A DNA stretch of 64,000 nucleotides from Jaltomata sinuosa (Eukaryota; Streptophyta; Magnoliopsida; Solanales; Solanaceae), in contig QJPP01000687.1 of the NCBI GenBank assembly GCA_003996215.1, positions 248,001 through 312,000 on the forward strand. Reading direction: 5' to 3'. Made by a program: the position numbers and the translations under genes. The first letter of the stretch is position 1. Every line of letters starts with the position of its first letter. This document shows, piece after piece, positions 53,320 to 63,652 of the stretch. The notes under the pieces were generated by a model. It ran no database searches. It saw only the letters and a program-made list of their open reading frames with translations, and was not told the DNA's origin.

Positions 53320-54881
53320 TCTCTTAATTAGAGTTCCTTAATGGTGTGAGGCCTTTTAACATATCAAGAAAAGACAATTATTTTTTTCTTGTTTTACCCT
53401 CAACATTAATTACTTAATCAACAAATCATTTCTCAAGATCAAAGATTATACATCAATTAATATGAATATTGTGATGAAATACTCATATTAGTCACTATTT
53501 CTTAAAAAACGTGCAAAATTCAAAGTGGACTAGTAAAAGTGAACGAAGGAGTATAGTCTATCCTTACACATAATAAACATGTAATTAAACGTTTGTAATA
53601 CATATTTTTGAACAGAAATAAACTCCACTTAACGATGATATGAAATATATACAATATCTATTAGGGTATTTTGGAAGATTGACATAAATTAATTTTCAAA
53701 TTAATAAATATACTTAAAAGTAATATATGATTAATTTACATAGACATAATTATTACTCAAAATTATATGTAAATATATACAATATCTATTAGGGTATTTT
53801 GCCAAATGAAATGGCAAAATAATACCAAAGATAATTTAGAAAATAGTTTTGGCTTTTCATAAATATTTATTTTACTATATTTGGATTTCAAGAAGCTCAA
53901 TCAATTAATTAAAATGTGGACGGCCAAAATTAGGTGTCAACAACATCTTAACAATTCAGATGTGTATTCAAATTCAAACATCTAAATTATAATGCACATC
54001 TTAATATACATGTGTGTATTCATGTACAAATATCTTAATAGCAACGAAAAATGCCTAAATTAAACCTCTAAATAGAATTAACACTTAACTAACTAACCGT
54101 GTTTTCTAAATTATAATTGTAAATTCTTCATAGTAACTGTGTTCTTTATCTAGTCCATGCAATGTACGATACGGGGCCAGCATGGGGCCAGGGAATCATC
54201 CAAATCCATTCAGTAGAAACTTACACTATTTATATATGATTAAAATTATTTTTTACGTATATATTGTAGATGTTGAACCTTTTATGATTAATTCGTATGT
54301 TTATTTTTTCATATTTTAAATTTTTGAGTGAAAAAATTCTGATTCCATCACTTATACGACAAGTCAACAAAAAGTGTTTTTAGGCCTTGACCCAATCTAA
54401 AGAAGCTTTGAATAAAAAACCCGCATCGTTAGCTTGGAAGGCTAGGGGTTATAGTCGATGTCGATTCATTATTTTTAATGTCTCTAATTCAAAACCGAAC
54501 ATGAAACTTTGGTTTCAATCTTCCACTTGTGACACCAATTGCCTTTGCCTATAGATTTGGTGAGGGGTTCACGAGCCTAGCTAGTGAAAAGATTTAGCTT
54601 TACTTAAAACATGCAAGAAAAGGTGGAATATATATATAGTCACCCCAAAATAAAGGCTAAATAATTAGGGGTTCATAGAATCTAAAGACCATATAAGTAA
54701 TACTATACCACAACTCTTATAATTTGGTTCACGAACAAAGTTATCTTGAGATTATAATTTTGGGATTAATTATTATCTGATCTACCAGGTGAGATAAAAT
54801 AACACTAAATTTGAGGTACAAATTATAGGATAAATTACATAACTTACCAATATTCATGCCTAATTACGCTACATACCAACA
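53320..54881. other. Non-coding, AT-rich (copy B)
   Basis: Counterpart of 37311-38878. The TA microsatellite near 54630 is shorter than in copy A. No gene. Confidence 0.45.
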
Positions 54882-54989
54882 ATTTAATTCAATTATAATT
54901 CGCGCCACAGGGTTTAAAACTATTGGTATTTGTAATTGTATGTCTTTCTCTTCATCAACACTCAACTCTATTTGTATGTCTATATTTGT

Positions 54990-55110
54990 ATCTGTATGCC
55001 GAGATTCTACAATATATATATATATATATATTTGTATACCGAGATTCACGGATTTGTATTTATATGCTGAGATTTTACGTATTTGTATTTGTATGCCGAG
55101 ATTATACATT
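54990..55110. repeat. Minisatellite of TATGCCGAGATT units
   Basis: Four variants (TATGCCGAGATTC, TATACCGAGATTC, TATGCTGAGATTT, TATGCCGAGATTA) are spaced about 35-40 bp apart, with TTTGTATTTGTA spacers and a TA run at about 55012-55030. Confidence 0.75.
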
Positions 55111-55906
55111 TAGTATAAAAAGTGTTGGTATGGATTGTAATATGACAAGTGTTGCTATGAAGGTCTCATTAAGTTCCTATTAGTTGGTGCTTTTGAAAGT
55201 TACTCTAAACTATACTAGATTACTTATACGTTCGATTAAATAAAATATAAATTGAATCTCAAATTTAATTCTGAGATATCCTACCTTATAATCAAAGGAC
55301 CTCTAAGTCATTGGACCTATATTAAACCTTCCAAAACCAACTAAACATAATTATAGATATGTATATAATTAAACTTTAGTAGGCATTGGACATGAATTGG
55401 TTGAGATTTTTATAAAAAGTAAGATTTAAAGTGAAGTTGAAAAAGGTATTTTGACATTGAAATTGTGTTCAGACATGAAAACAAAATTGAAGCCATGTGA
55501 GTGAAACTTTAAAAAACTGTTTCGCAAATTTTAAATTCTATATTTCAAGTATATATAAGGTTGAAATAATGTGCCTTTCTATCTTCTCGAATTAATAGAT
55601 GTAAGATTTGCATACACTATATTTCCTCATATCCCGCTTTTGAGACTACACTGAATTTGATATTGTTGTTGAAGGTTGAAATAATGAACAAATTTGATAA
55701 ATATTGACACTTATTTAGAATAATCTCCAAACATTATTTCATTCATTCTTTAATTCAAATAAAATATATACTAAATATACATTTATTTATTATTTTTTAT
55801 TTATATGGAATCGGATTGACCCACATGGGTAACCGGATCCAATTTCCTTTGGGAACAAACTTGTCTAGTCTTGTAATGCACTCATTTTCGTTATATATGT
55901 TTGTAT

Positions 55907-56425
55907 ATTCATCCATAAACATTTTCTTGCAACTCACAAGAAAATTCGCAATCACTATTTTTCGGTTTGCATTGGATAAATTCATTCCCATGCAATAGTT
56001 TGCAAATCATATAAGATGTAAATCACATTATTCAAGTTTGGTGCTACGAACTCGACTGAGAAGACGTTGACATAAGAATTGATCCATGACTTCCCTTATG
56101 TGATACCACCTGCTGCATCAACTCAACCACTTTTACGAGAATCATAAACATATTTCTAGAATTAATATTCATCCATAAACATTTTCTTTTGGAATAACCA
56201 TAGTGAAATTTGCCGTCGCTATTTTTTCGAGTGCGCACCGGATAAATCCGCTCTGATGCAATAGCTCACATATACATGAGATGTAAATCGCACTAGATAA
56301 GCTTGGTGCGACGAATTCAACTGAGAAAACATTGGTAGTAAAAATCAATCACTAATTTCTCTTATGGAATACTATCTACTACACCAACTCAGTCATCCTT
56401 ACGAAAATCATAAACATACTACTTC
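55907..56425. repeat. 260-bp tandem duplication with eroded SINE-like repeats (minus)
   Basis: ATTCATCCATAAACATTTTCTT occurs at about 55907 and 56167. Each copy runs through GATGCAATAGCTCAC-like and TGGTGCGACGAA words to AATCATAAACATA. On the minus strand these words align with the SINE-like repeat at 21515 (TCGCAC, TATTGCA, GCGCAC). Confidence 0.6.
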
Positions 56426-56573
56426 CTTTAGAATTTATTTTTATTTTGTTGCACTTATACAAGAAGCAAATAAATATGTTCTTGGGATACATGTGAGTAT
56501 GTGACATATATTGGGATCTTCTAATGGCACTAAAATAAATAATTCAATAGTACAAAATAAACCATATATTATA

Positions 56574-56769
56574 CTCTCTCCATTTTAAATTGATTGACCT
56601 ATTTTAACTTGGCACGAAATTTAAGAAAATAAAGAAGTCTCTTGAATCTTGTGGCCTTAAACATGCCACGTGGAAAGTTGAAATTAAAGAGTTGCTAAAA
56701 AGAAAAATGGTCATTCTTTTTTAAACAGACTAAAATAGAAAATAAGTCAAACAAAGTGAAACGAGGGAG
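56574..56769. mobile_element. Stowaway-type MITE with internal deletion (copy B)
   Basis: Same insertion as 38922-39168 with TA on both sides, but 51 bp shorter. The deletion lies between the near-repeats CTTGTGGCCTTAAA and CTTGTGATCTTAAA, of which copy A keeps both. Confidence 0.8.
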
Positions 56770-57180
56770 TAATATAATATAATCATTCCCACAATGCACT
56801 GCCGTCCCCTTCACGAGACCTTTATTTCTGGCCCCCTTTTTACTGTGCTTTCCACTCTTATTCATGCATCTCATCACTATTTCTAATAACTTCCTTGAAC
56901 TAAGGGATTCTCCTTTGACCTTGTGAGTGAAATGAATAATTTTCGCCTTGTTTCAATTTAAATGTCTTAGTTTAATTGAATATAAAATTTTAAAAAAATA
57001 AAAAGTTTTTTGAATTTTATGTTTTAAATAAAAGATATGTGTACTGTATCAAAATATATCTTATAAATCTTGTGAGTTGTGATCGTAAAAAAGACAGGTA
57101 GAATGTTGAAACTAGAGAATTATCGGATATAGAAAGAGATATTTTTTTGGGAAATAGACTAAAAAGAAAATGTATATGTT

Positions 57181-57495
57181 GGGTGTGTTTGCTATGAAGG
57201 AAAATATTTTATAGGAAAATAAGTGGTTTCTTACGTATTTTCTTATGTTTGGTAAGCAAAAATATTATTTTAAATGTATTTGTATGTAATCTAGATAAAT
57301 ACTTAGCGGGGATAGAGGCTATGAGAGTGGGAGGTAAAGATAAGGTGTATTGGAGGGTGCATGGTGAGAACAAATCAATGTGGAATGACACTTGTAGAAA
57401 TTGTTTTTCTAAAGAAAATATTTTCAAAAAATTTGATCAACTGAACATAGAAAAACCAGAATATATATATATATTCCTCCATACCGAACACACCC
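57181..57495. mobile_element. Tourist-like MITE, uninterrupted (copy B)
   Basis: The ends GGGTGTGTTTGCTATGAAGG and the inverse GGGTGTGTTCGGTATGGAGG pair, with GTT on both outer sides. The hAT target word TTTGTATG at 57279-57286 is unoccupied. Confidence 0.7.
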
Positions 57496-57750
57496 GTTAT
57501 ACCTACACTTTTGATTTAAACAACAAGATAAAAATCTTTTTTACATTCTTAAACTTTATGCCCAATTAAATTAAGACACATAAAATAAATCGTATGAAAT
57601 ATTAATTAATTAATCCACATGTTCATTCATAAATCTTTACCATATACTAGCCCTCTTTTATTTTATGTTTTGAAGCTTATACATATTAATAAAACCCCAC
57701 TCTTTGGTTTCACTTCTCCATACTCCATCATTTAGCTCTAAACCAAAATC

Positions 57751-58278
57751 ATGTTAACTTCTTCTTCTTCTCCTCCTCCATTGACACAAATTATTTCCAA
57801 TTCTCTAAAGAACATCATCCATAATATCCTATCTTATAATAGCAACATAATGCTAGCAGCAATTATATCACTTCTTTTAGTAATTCTCTTCATTTTACTT
57901 CTACACATATATGCCAAATGGTTCTTGGTCCAAACTCGACGAAGGAGTACTCGAAACTCCCTCTCTTCCCCTTTTCATAATTTCCATTCCTTCAATATTG
58001 TTGATAATACTAACTTTGCTAGTAATTTTCCAACAAAGGGTCTCGAAAGATCGATGATTTCTTCGATTCCTTTGTTTGTGTACAAAGAAGAAAATGATAA
58101 TGAGTTGGAATGTATAATTTGTTTGAGTTTATTGGAAGATGAAGATGTTTGTAGGAAGTTACCTAAGTGTAGCCATGCATTTCATGTGGAGTGCATTGAT
58201 ATGTGGTTGCATTCACATTCTACATGTCCGATTTGTCGATCTCCTGTCCTGACTGACAAATGTGAATCCAAGATTTAG
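57751..58278 (+). CDS. RING-H2 E3 ubiquitin ligase, ATL type
   Basis: Intronless, 175 residues, the usual size and structure for small ATL proteins. A Ser/Pro start is followed by a strong transmembrane segment (about 33-56, MLAAIISLLLVILFILLLHI) and a basic stretch (RTRRRSTR-like, 62-68). A degenerate GLD motif (GLERSMISSIPLFVY, 97-111) precedes the RING-H2 domain. Ligands are C121, C124, C140, H142, H145, C148, C159 and C162, spaced C-x2-C-x15-C-x-H-x2-H-x2-C-x10-C-x2-C, with the E2-facing Trp at 152. ATL proteins are membrane-anchored E3 ligases, many in defence and stress signalling; the substrate is unknown. The last ten codons start a tandem repeat that continues into the 3' flank. Confidence 0.92.
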   Translation: MLTSSSSPPPLTQIISNSLKNIIHNILSYNSNIMLAAIISLLLVILFILLLHIYAKWFLVQTRRRSTRNSLSSPFHNFHSFNIVDNTNFASNFPTKGLERSMISSIPLFVYKEENDNELECIICLSLLEDEDVCRKLPKCSHAFHVECIDMWLHSHSTCPICRSPVLTDKCESKI

Positions 58279-58555
58279 GGTAAAGTCGAATCAGAGTGAG
58301 TCTGATGATCTTATTATATATTGTATGTATATGCATTTTTGATTTGTCAATCTCTGGTCCGGACTGACAAATGTGAATCCAAGATTACAGGGTAAAATCG
58401 AATCATAGTGAGTCTGATGATCGATCTTATTGTATAATGTATGTATGTGCATTTCCGATTTGTCGATCTCCCGTCTTGACTGACAAATGTGAATCCAAGA
58501 TTTAGGGTAAAGTCGAATTAGAATGAGTTTGATCTTATTATATATTGTATGTATA
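58230..58555 (+). repeat. Tandem repeat of the RING gene end, three copies (111 and 116 bp)
   Basis: GATTTGTC occurs at 58230, 58341 and 58457. Each is followed by TGACAAATGTGAATCCAAGAT and GGTAAA-TCGAAT-AGA. The first copy encodes the last Cys pair and tail of the RING protein (ICRSPV to CESKI and stop). The other two are untranslated echoes of it. Confidence 0.88.
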
Positions 58556-58854
58556 TAAACGGAAAGAACTTCTAATTATTTCTTTACTAAATATCTTACT
58601 TTTGTTCTTCATTATACTTTGGGACATTCATACCCTTATTATTAGCAAATTATCTCGTATATATTTGTCATGGACTTTAATGGTTTCAACGTCATCTTGA
58701 ATATAACGAAAGATAAAATTAAAATATTTCATATAGTAGATTAGTATTGTTTTATATGTTATATAGGAGTATATCTTTTACTGTTGAATCCTCGGCTCAA
58801 GAAGTACTAGCTAGCTTGTGGGATTGAATTTAGAGATGAATTCAAAATTTCAAA

Positions 58855-58990
58855 TGTCAGATTCAGAATTTTCATTCCTTCTTCGTGGATACTAACTTTT
58901 GCTAGTTCTCCAGCTAAGGGTCTCGAAAGATCGATGATTTCTTCGATCGATTCCTTTGTTTGTGTACAAAGAAGAAAATGAGAAGCTGGA
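58855..58990 (+). pseudogene. Fragment duplicate of the RING-H2 gene
   Basis: GGGTCTCGAAAGATCGATGA and TCCTTTGTTTGTGTACAAAG repeat bases 58038-58090 of the RING gene, preceded by an ACTTTTGCTAGTTCTCCAGC version of its upstream codons. A CGAT duplication and missing flanks destroy the frame. Confidence 0.8.
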
Positions 58991-60690
58991 ACAGTGGGTT
59001 CGAGTGCATTATATGAGTTAAAACTTGGACGAATCAAAATGAATCAAATTAGGTTATAATTCAACCCGTTCAAAGTTTGATCGGGTCAAAATAGAGATTA
59101 TGGTTGAGGTTCCAAATGATCCAGCAGAGAGAATGAGACTAATATAATCATCTAAAGAATAAAGTCAAACGTGAGTCAATTAACATCTGTCCATCAAAAA
59201 ATTATACTACATAAATAGATTGAATTCAATCTTTTATATTTAAGGTATTTCCAAGAGCTACATACGGTAAAAATGAGTTAAGTGAATTCTTTATTATTTG
59301 AATAGAAGAAAAAAAATCTTGCAGAGTGATTTTTTTGTGTGTATTTTTATTTTTTTTATATGTAAAAATAAAAAAAAAATTATAAAATAGACGTAGCTAA
59401 AAACAAATTTATAAGGACTATTGTTGTATACTTATCTGATTAAGTACAAATCTGTAGACCTAAGATGCCAATAAGGAAGAATGACCTCTAAACAATAAAA
59501 TTCATCGCTAATCTTTTCCTACTAATGAATTAGCAATAGATAATTCAAAAAAAATTGTTAGCTACAAGTCACCTAACAACATATTAACAACAAAGTTCGC
59601 AACTAAGTTCAATCATCTTTAACAAAAATTCTCTTAGCTACTAGCTAAAAAATATTATGCATAAATTATTTTCTCTTAAAATTTATTTCTTAAATCCATC
59701 TCTAAACGAAATGTCTTAGTGTTGGCCCAAGGTATTCCCAGGGGCCATCTTTGAGTTCAATAAAAAAAATGTTCCCATAATATTGTTTTTGAAAAAAGAA
59801 AAGAAGGAAAATTTGTGAGAATTTTTTAATGAGAAGACTTTTCTTTGACAAAGTTAGAGTTTAAACGAAGGAATTTTAATTATTCCACTATATTATTTGG
59901 TGATAGTTCAAATATTTTTCATTTTTAAATTTAAACATGAAACTTAAGGATAAAAATCAAATGTTTTTGAGTTGGTCCAAGATAACCCCTAGTATGTATA
60001 TGATCATTTCTTTCATAAAATATTCCGTATTACTCATTGGCGGAAAAAAAAAATCACAAATAATAAATATTCAACCCTTATAATAAAAATGTTGTTTCAA
60101 AGTTTCAAATTCAGAAGTAAAATTTCAGGATAATAATTATTTTTTCAAAAACAGGATCAAAAAGTGACTTAATTTGAGTCTATTTCTATCTCATAGACCC
60201 CACATTAGTTGATCATAAAGGGCCTACTTATTTTAATGTGTGCTGCGTGGCTGAATATGAGAGTCACCCCTTGAAACTTTTTTATTTTTTTTTGTCTCAA
60301 TTTATATGGTACAGTTTAAATTTCAAAAGTCAAATAATTTAATTTTATATGGTGATTTAGGCATGAAATCTTTATAATATTTGAAATAAAATTTACATAT
60401 TTAAAACTACGTAAAAAAAACTATAAGTCACAAAAATTAACAATTCAAAATTTAAAATATATATGAAAAATTACAGTCAAATAAAGACTAGTTTGAATTT
60501 CAAAATTTGAAAGGTGCCACATAAATTAGAAGAAAGGAAGTTTAATCAAGAATGGTATCTACATTTGCTTGAAGTTTATTTTTCAAGCGATATTCGATAT
60601 TCGTAGTGGAGTTCCGATTAACTCTGATTTGCGTCGTGTAAGGTTCATTTAAGGAGAAGCTTTCTTACAAGATTTTTATCATACTCGAAA
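58991..60690. other. Intergenic, no gene seen
   Basis: AT-rich. A segment at about 60290-60545 (CTCAATTTATATGGTAC to ACATAAATTAGAAGAAAGG) is related to the 138-bp units at 5.0-5.5 kb and may be a worn MITE. Confidence 0.45.
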
Positions 60691-61693
60691 GGGATAATGC
60701 ATAAGTACCACCTTAAACTATAGGCGAAATCTCAACGACACACCTTAACTATATAGGGGTCCTATTACCCCTCTAAACTTTTTTTTTCTATATTTCTTTC
60801 CACCTTATGTGCTGATGTGGAGTCATAACCCAATTCAATTAGTTGTGGTGATATACACGCGCTGCCACGTGTATAAATGGGTTTTTTTTCAATTTTTTTT
60901 TGTTTTTAAATTTTTTTTATTTTTTATTTTTTTTAAAAAAACTTCTTATTTTCTTTGCCTTGTATTTAAAATAAGTCAATACACGTAAAAAAAATTATTT
61001 TTATTTTTCTTGTATTTAAATTTTCCAAACGAATGTATTTTTTATATTTTTTTTTGCCTTGTATTTAAACTTTTTTCAAATACACGTAACTTTTTTATTT
61101 ATTTTTTACCTTCTTTCATTTTTTCTTTTTTTTTCTATTTTTTTATTTATTCTTTTTATTTTCTTTGTCTTTCCTTTGGATTTAATTCCAAATGCCTAGT
61201 AATTAAATATGTTAATTTTGAAAAAAATGAAGGAAATTAAACTTGAAAAAATGCAAAAAAATAAAGATCACTTTTTAAAAGAATCATTATTTAAAAAAAA
61301 ATATATACGTATTTTTTCAAATTAAGTAAAAGTGAAAAGACAAGAAATTAATGAAAGAAAAAAAAGGAAATAAAAGTGAGGAGGGAAATAAATTTTACAA
61401 AGAAAGAAAGGAAAGTAATTAAATATGTATACGTTTTAATGGAAATAATTATGTGTACCAACTAATTGTAAGATGTCCTATTAAAAAAGGACATTTGTCC
61501 AATATTGATCATTTTTTTTTTCCGCCTATCACTTACTTTCAAGAGAGTGAGCACACTCTTTGTGCCACCTCAACACTAAAGAGTGTATTTATTACACTTT
61601 AAAATAGTTTAGGGGGTAATAGGACCCCTGTATAGTTAAAGTGTGCCACTGTGATTTCACTTATAGTTTAGAATGGTACCTATGTATTTTCTC
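60691..61693. mobile_element. Mutator-like foldback element, 1003 bp, non-autonomous
   Basis: The terminal inverted repeats run about 90 bp. The left starts GGGATAATGCATAAGTACC and includes AGGGGTCCTATTACCCC. The inverse of the right starts GAGAAAATACATAGGTACC with the same GGGGTCCTATTACCCC word. A 9-bp target duplication flanks it (TACTCGAAA 60682-60690; TACTCAAAA 61694-61702, one change). The interior is T-rich in the left half and A-rich in the right half, so the whole can fold back. No transposase is present. Confidence 0.85.
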
Positions 61694-61702
61694 TACTCAA
61701 AA

Positions 61703-62012
61703 TTTAAACTTGTGAACTCTAATTAAAAATAGAGATATCTTATCTATCCCACCACAATCTTCGTCGGTTCTCGTAAGTTTCTTAAACAAAGAAAGAAAAA
61801 TGTTAATCAGTTCACAAGTCACTTTCCATTAGTCCCCATCAAAGTGAGTACAAAAACTTCTCTTCTTTTTTTCAAGTCTCATTCATTTATGGTCTTCACT
61901 CAATTCATCCTCCAACCCATCAATTACATTCACTACCAAACTTTAATTTCTCAATCAACTTCTCACCTTTTCTAATCTTTTCTCATTTTACTATTTTTTT
62001 TTGTGAAAAAAC
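61703..62012 (+). promoter_or_regulatory. Presumed promoter and 5' UTR of the BAG gene
   Basis: Pyrimidine-rich leader (CTTCTCTTCTTTTTTTCAAG and CCTTTTCTAATC) of the kind common in plant 5' UTRs, directly after the foldback element. No TATA box is assigned with confidence. Confidence 0.35.
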
Positions 62013-62265
62013 ATGAGAAAAAAATCATCAACTTCTTCAAAAAGTAGGAATGAGGTTATTAAAGATGAGGATAAATACACTGAGGGTGAAGAGGGAAAAA
62101 AAGGTTGTATTATTGATTGGGAAGTTAGGCCTGGAGGTTTATTAGTTCAAAAAAGAGTTGGAGTTTCTGGTGAGGAAAATTGTGTTGCTGGTCCTATGAT
62201 CAAGATCAAAGTCTCTTATGATTCTTGTTACCATGATGTTATTGTTCCAGCTGAATCAACATTTG
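62013..62265 (+). CDS. BAG-family co-chaperone, exon 1 (gene continues beyond the window)
   Basis: The frame starts MRKKSSTSSKSRNEV and reads CIIDWEVRPGGLLVQKRVGV, then GPMIKIKVSYDSCYHDVIVPAESTFG. This is the N-terminus and the start of the ubiquitin-like domain of plant BAG1-4-type proteins, which bind Hsp70 through a C-terminal BAG domain. After STFG the match stops at a good donor (ACATTTG/GTAAAC), where BAG genes are expected to continue with the rest of the ubiquitin-like fold. The open frame to 62306 is therefore intron read-through. Later exons would lie past 64000. If they are absent there, this is an orphan first exon. Confidence 0.75.
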
Positions 62266-62329
62266 GTAAACCACTAATTGATCCTTTACAACTTTTGCAT
62301 TTTTGATATTGTTGATCATAGTTAAGAGA

Positions 62330-62548
62330 GCGCTTTAGCGTAGCTGGTACAGTTGTTGTCATGTGATCAGTCTTGCAAAAGTGCAGGGTAAAACTGTGTA
62401 TAATAGGCCCTTTTGGTTCGGCCCTTTGTTGGACCCCACGCATAGTGGGAGCTTAGTGCTCCGGGATGCCCCCTTAATCATAGTTAAGAGAACTTTAATG
62501 TTAAAGTTGTCTCCGTGTGACCTATAGATCACGAGTTCAAGTTGTAGA
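62330..62548 (+). mobile_element. SINE pair in the BAG intron (TS-type plus partial second SINE)
   Basis: The TS-type copy has GCGTAGCTGGTACAGTTG (box A region), GCAGGGTAAAACTGTG and CGCATAGTGGGAGCTTAGTG. Its box B segment is deleted compared with 62755. From about 62480 a second type begins (GTTAAAGTTGTCTCCGTGTGACC, then ATCACGAGTTCAAG as box B) and is cut off at the exon duplicate. Confidence 0.75.
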
Positions 62549-62550
62549 AT

Positions 62551-62745
62551 TAGGCCTGGGGTTTATTAGTTCAGAGAAGAGTTGGAGTTACTGCTGAGGC
62601 AAACTCTGTTGCTGGTCCTATGACCAAGATCAAGGTTTCTTATGATTCTTGATACCATGATGTTATTGTTCCTGCTGAATCAACATTTGGTAAACCACTT
62701 GATCCTCTACAACTTTTGCATTTTTTTGATATTGTTGATCATAGT
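62551..62745 (+). pseudogene. Partial duplicate of BAG exon 1 inside the intron
   Basis: From AGGCCTGGGGTTTATTAG to CATTTGGTAAACC this repeats 62127-62270. The frame lost a base at the start (CCTGGGG for CCTGGAGG) and carries a stop (TCTTGATACC). The duplicated donor survives. The repeat unit of 425 bp also contains the SINEs that follow. Confidence 0.85.
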
Positions 62746-62754
62746 TCAAAGAGA

Positions 62755-63290
62755 GATTTGGCGTAGCTGGTAAAGTTGTTGTCATGTGATCAGTGGGTCA
62801 CGGGTTCGAGCTGTGGAAACAGTCTCGCAGAAATGCAGGGTAAAACTGTGTATAATAGGCCCTTTGTTGGACCCCGCGCATAGTGGGAGCTTAGTGTACC
62901 GGGATGTCCCCTTAATCATAGTTAAGAGAACTTTGGAGAAACACTAAAGTTGTCTCCGTGTGACCTATAGGTCACGGGTTCGAGTTGTAGAATTAGCTAC
63001 TGATGCTTGCGTCAGTGTAGGCTGCCATATTAGAACTCCTTGAGGTGCGGATTTTTTTCAGACCCTGCGTGAATGTGGGGTGCTTTGTGCTCCGCGTTGC
63101 CCTTTTATAGTTAGGAGAACCTTGTAGCAACGTTAAAGTTTTCCCTGAGTGATCTATAAGTCACGAGTTTGAGTCATAGAATTAGCTATTAGACTGCAAG
63201 CATCACACCCCATTGGAGTGCCGCCCTTTCCCCAATCTTGCATGAATACGAGCTGTTTTGTGCATTGAGTTGCACTTTTATAGTTAAGGG
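62755..63290 (+). mobile_element. Array of three SINE copies in the BAG intron
   Basis: 62755-62918 is a TS-type SINE with box A region GGCGTAGCTGGTAAAG and box B GGGTTCGAGCTG. 62920-63108 is a second type, with box B GGGTTCGAGTTG, GCTTGCGTCAGTGTAGGCTGCC and CAGACCCTGCG. 63109-63290 is a more diverged copy of the second type (GAGTTTGAGTCATAG, GCAAGCATCACACCCC). Each ends in a CCCTTTTATAG-like or CCCCTTAATC-like tail from which the next begins. Confidence 0.75.
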
Positions 63291-63384
63291 AGCTCCGCCT
63301 ATGTGAGCTTGCTCATATTATCCTTAAGGTAACTAGTTTCACTTATTAAGGACAAAATTACATGTAGTTATCCTTTTTTTAAAC

Positions 63385-63497
63385 CTTCCAAGGAGGGAAG
63401 GGAAGGGAATGCTACGCTACTGATGGGGTTTGGAACCTCCACCTCAACTGTGGAAGGCAGGAAGCTCACCGAGTGAGCTAGTCCTCGACTCCTCTAG
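63385..63497 (-). mobile_element. SINE fragment, minus orientation
   Basis: On the minus strand it reads CGAGGACTAGCTCACTCGGTGAG (box A-like), then GGAGGTTCCAAACCCCATCAG (box B), followed by purine/pyrimidine tract and an A tail. tRNA-derived arrangement. Confidence 0.6.
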
Positions 63498-63652
63498 TTA
63501 TCTTTTAGACAACCTGATAGTGCAATTTTTTTATACTATCCGTGTATAGAAATTGAACTCAAAACAAACTGTGTGGACTGCAAAAGTACTGATTTTTCAG
63601 TTGGTGGCAATTAGCATAGGCCATTTGTCCTGCCAATGTCTGCTAATTACTA

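Larger units (their letters stand above)
54882..56533. other. 1.65-kb segment present only in copy B
   Basis: Copy A runs directly from ACATACCAAC to AAAATAAATAATTC, while copy B has this extra block. It holds a minisatellite, an RTE-like tail (55580-55675) and a 260-bp tandem duplication carrying eroded SINE-like repeats. It has no terminal inverted repeats and no clear target duplication, so a deletion in copy A is as likely as an insertion in copy B. The short ORFs across it are repeat-derived. Confidence 0.7.
41078..58041. repeat. Segmental duplication, copy B
   Basis: Partner of 25104-40835. Private features are a 28-bp RTE tail insertion at 47877, a 13-bp deletion near 50344, an extra 1.65 kb at 54882-56533, a 51-bp deletion inside a Stowaway MITE, and the absence of the hAT-type MITE. 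Unlike copy A, it continues into a complete RING-H2 gene. Confidence 0.95.

Noticed and set aside
54990..55110. CRISPR-like spaced repeats
   Set aside because: The repeats are 13 bases, variable and spaced by related low-complexity sequence. This is a plant minisatellite.
54856..55113. Frames on both strands with IYIYIY runs
   Set aside because: They are translations of a TA microsatellite and minisatellite.
61010..61240. 76-residue Phe/Tyr-rich frame
   Set aside because: It is a product of the T-rich half of the foldback element.
62266..62306. Extension of the BAG frame to 62306 as the true C-terminus
   Set aside because: Homology ends exactly at a GT donor, and the extension (KPLIDPLQLLHF) is repeated in non-coding duplicate DNA.
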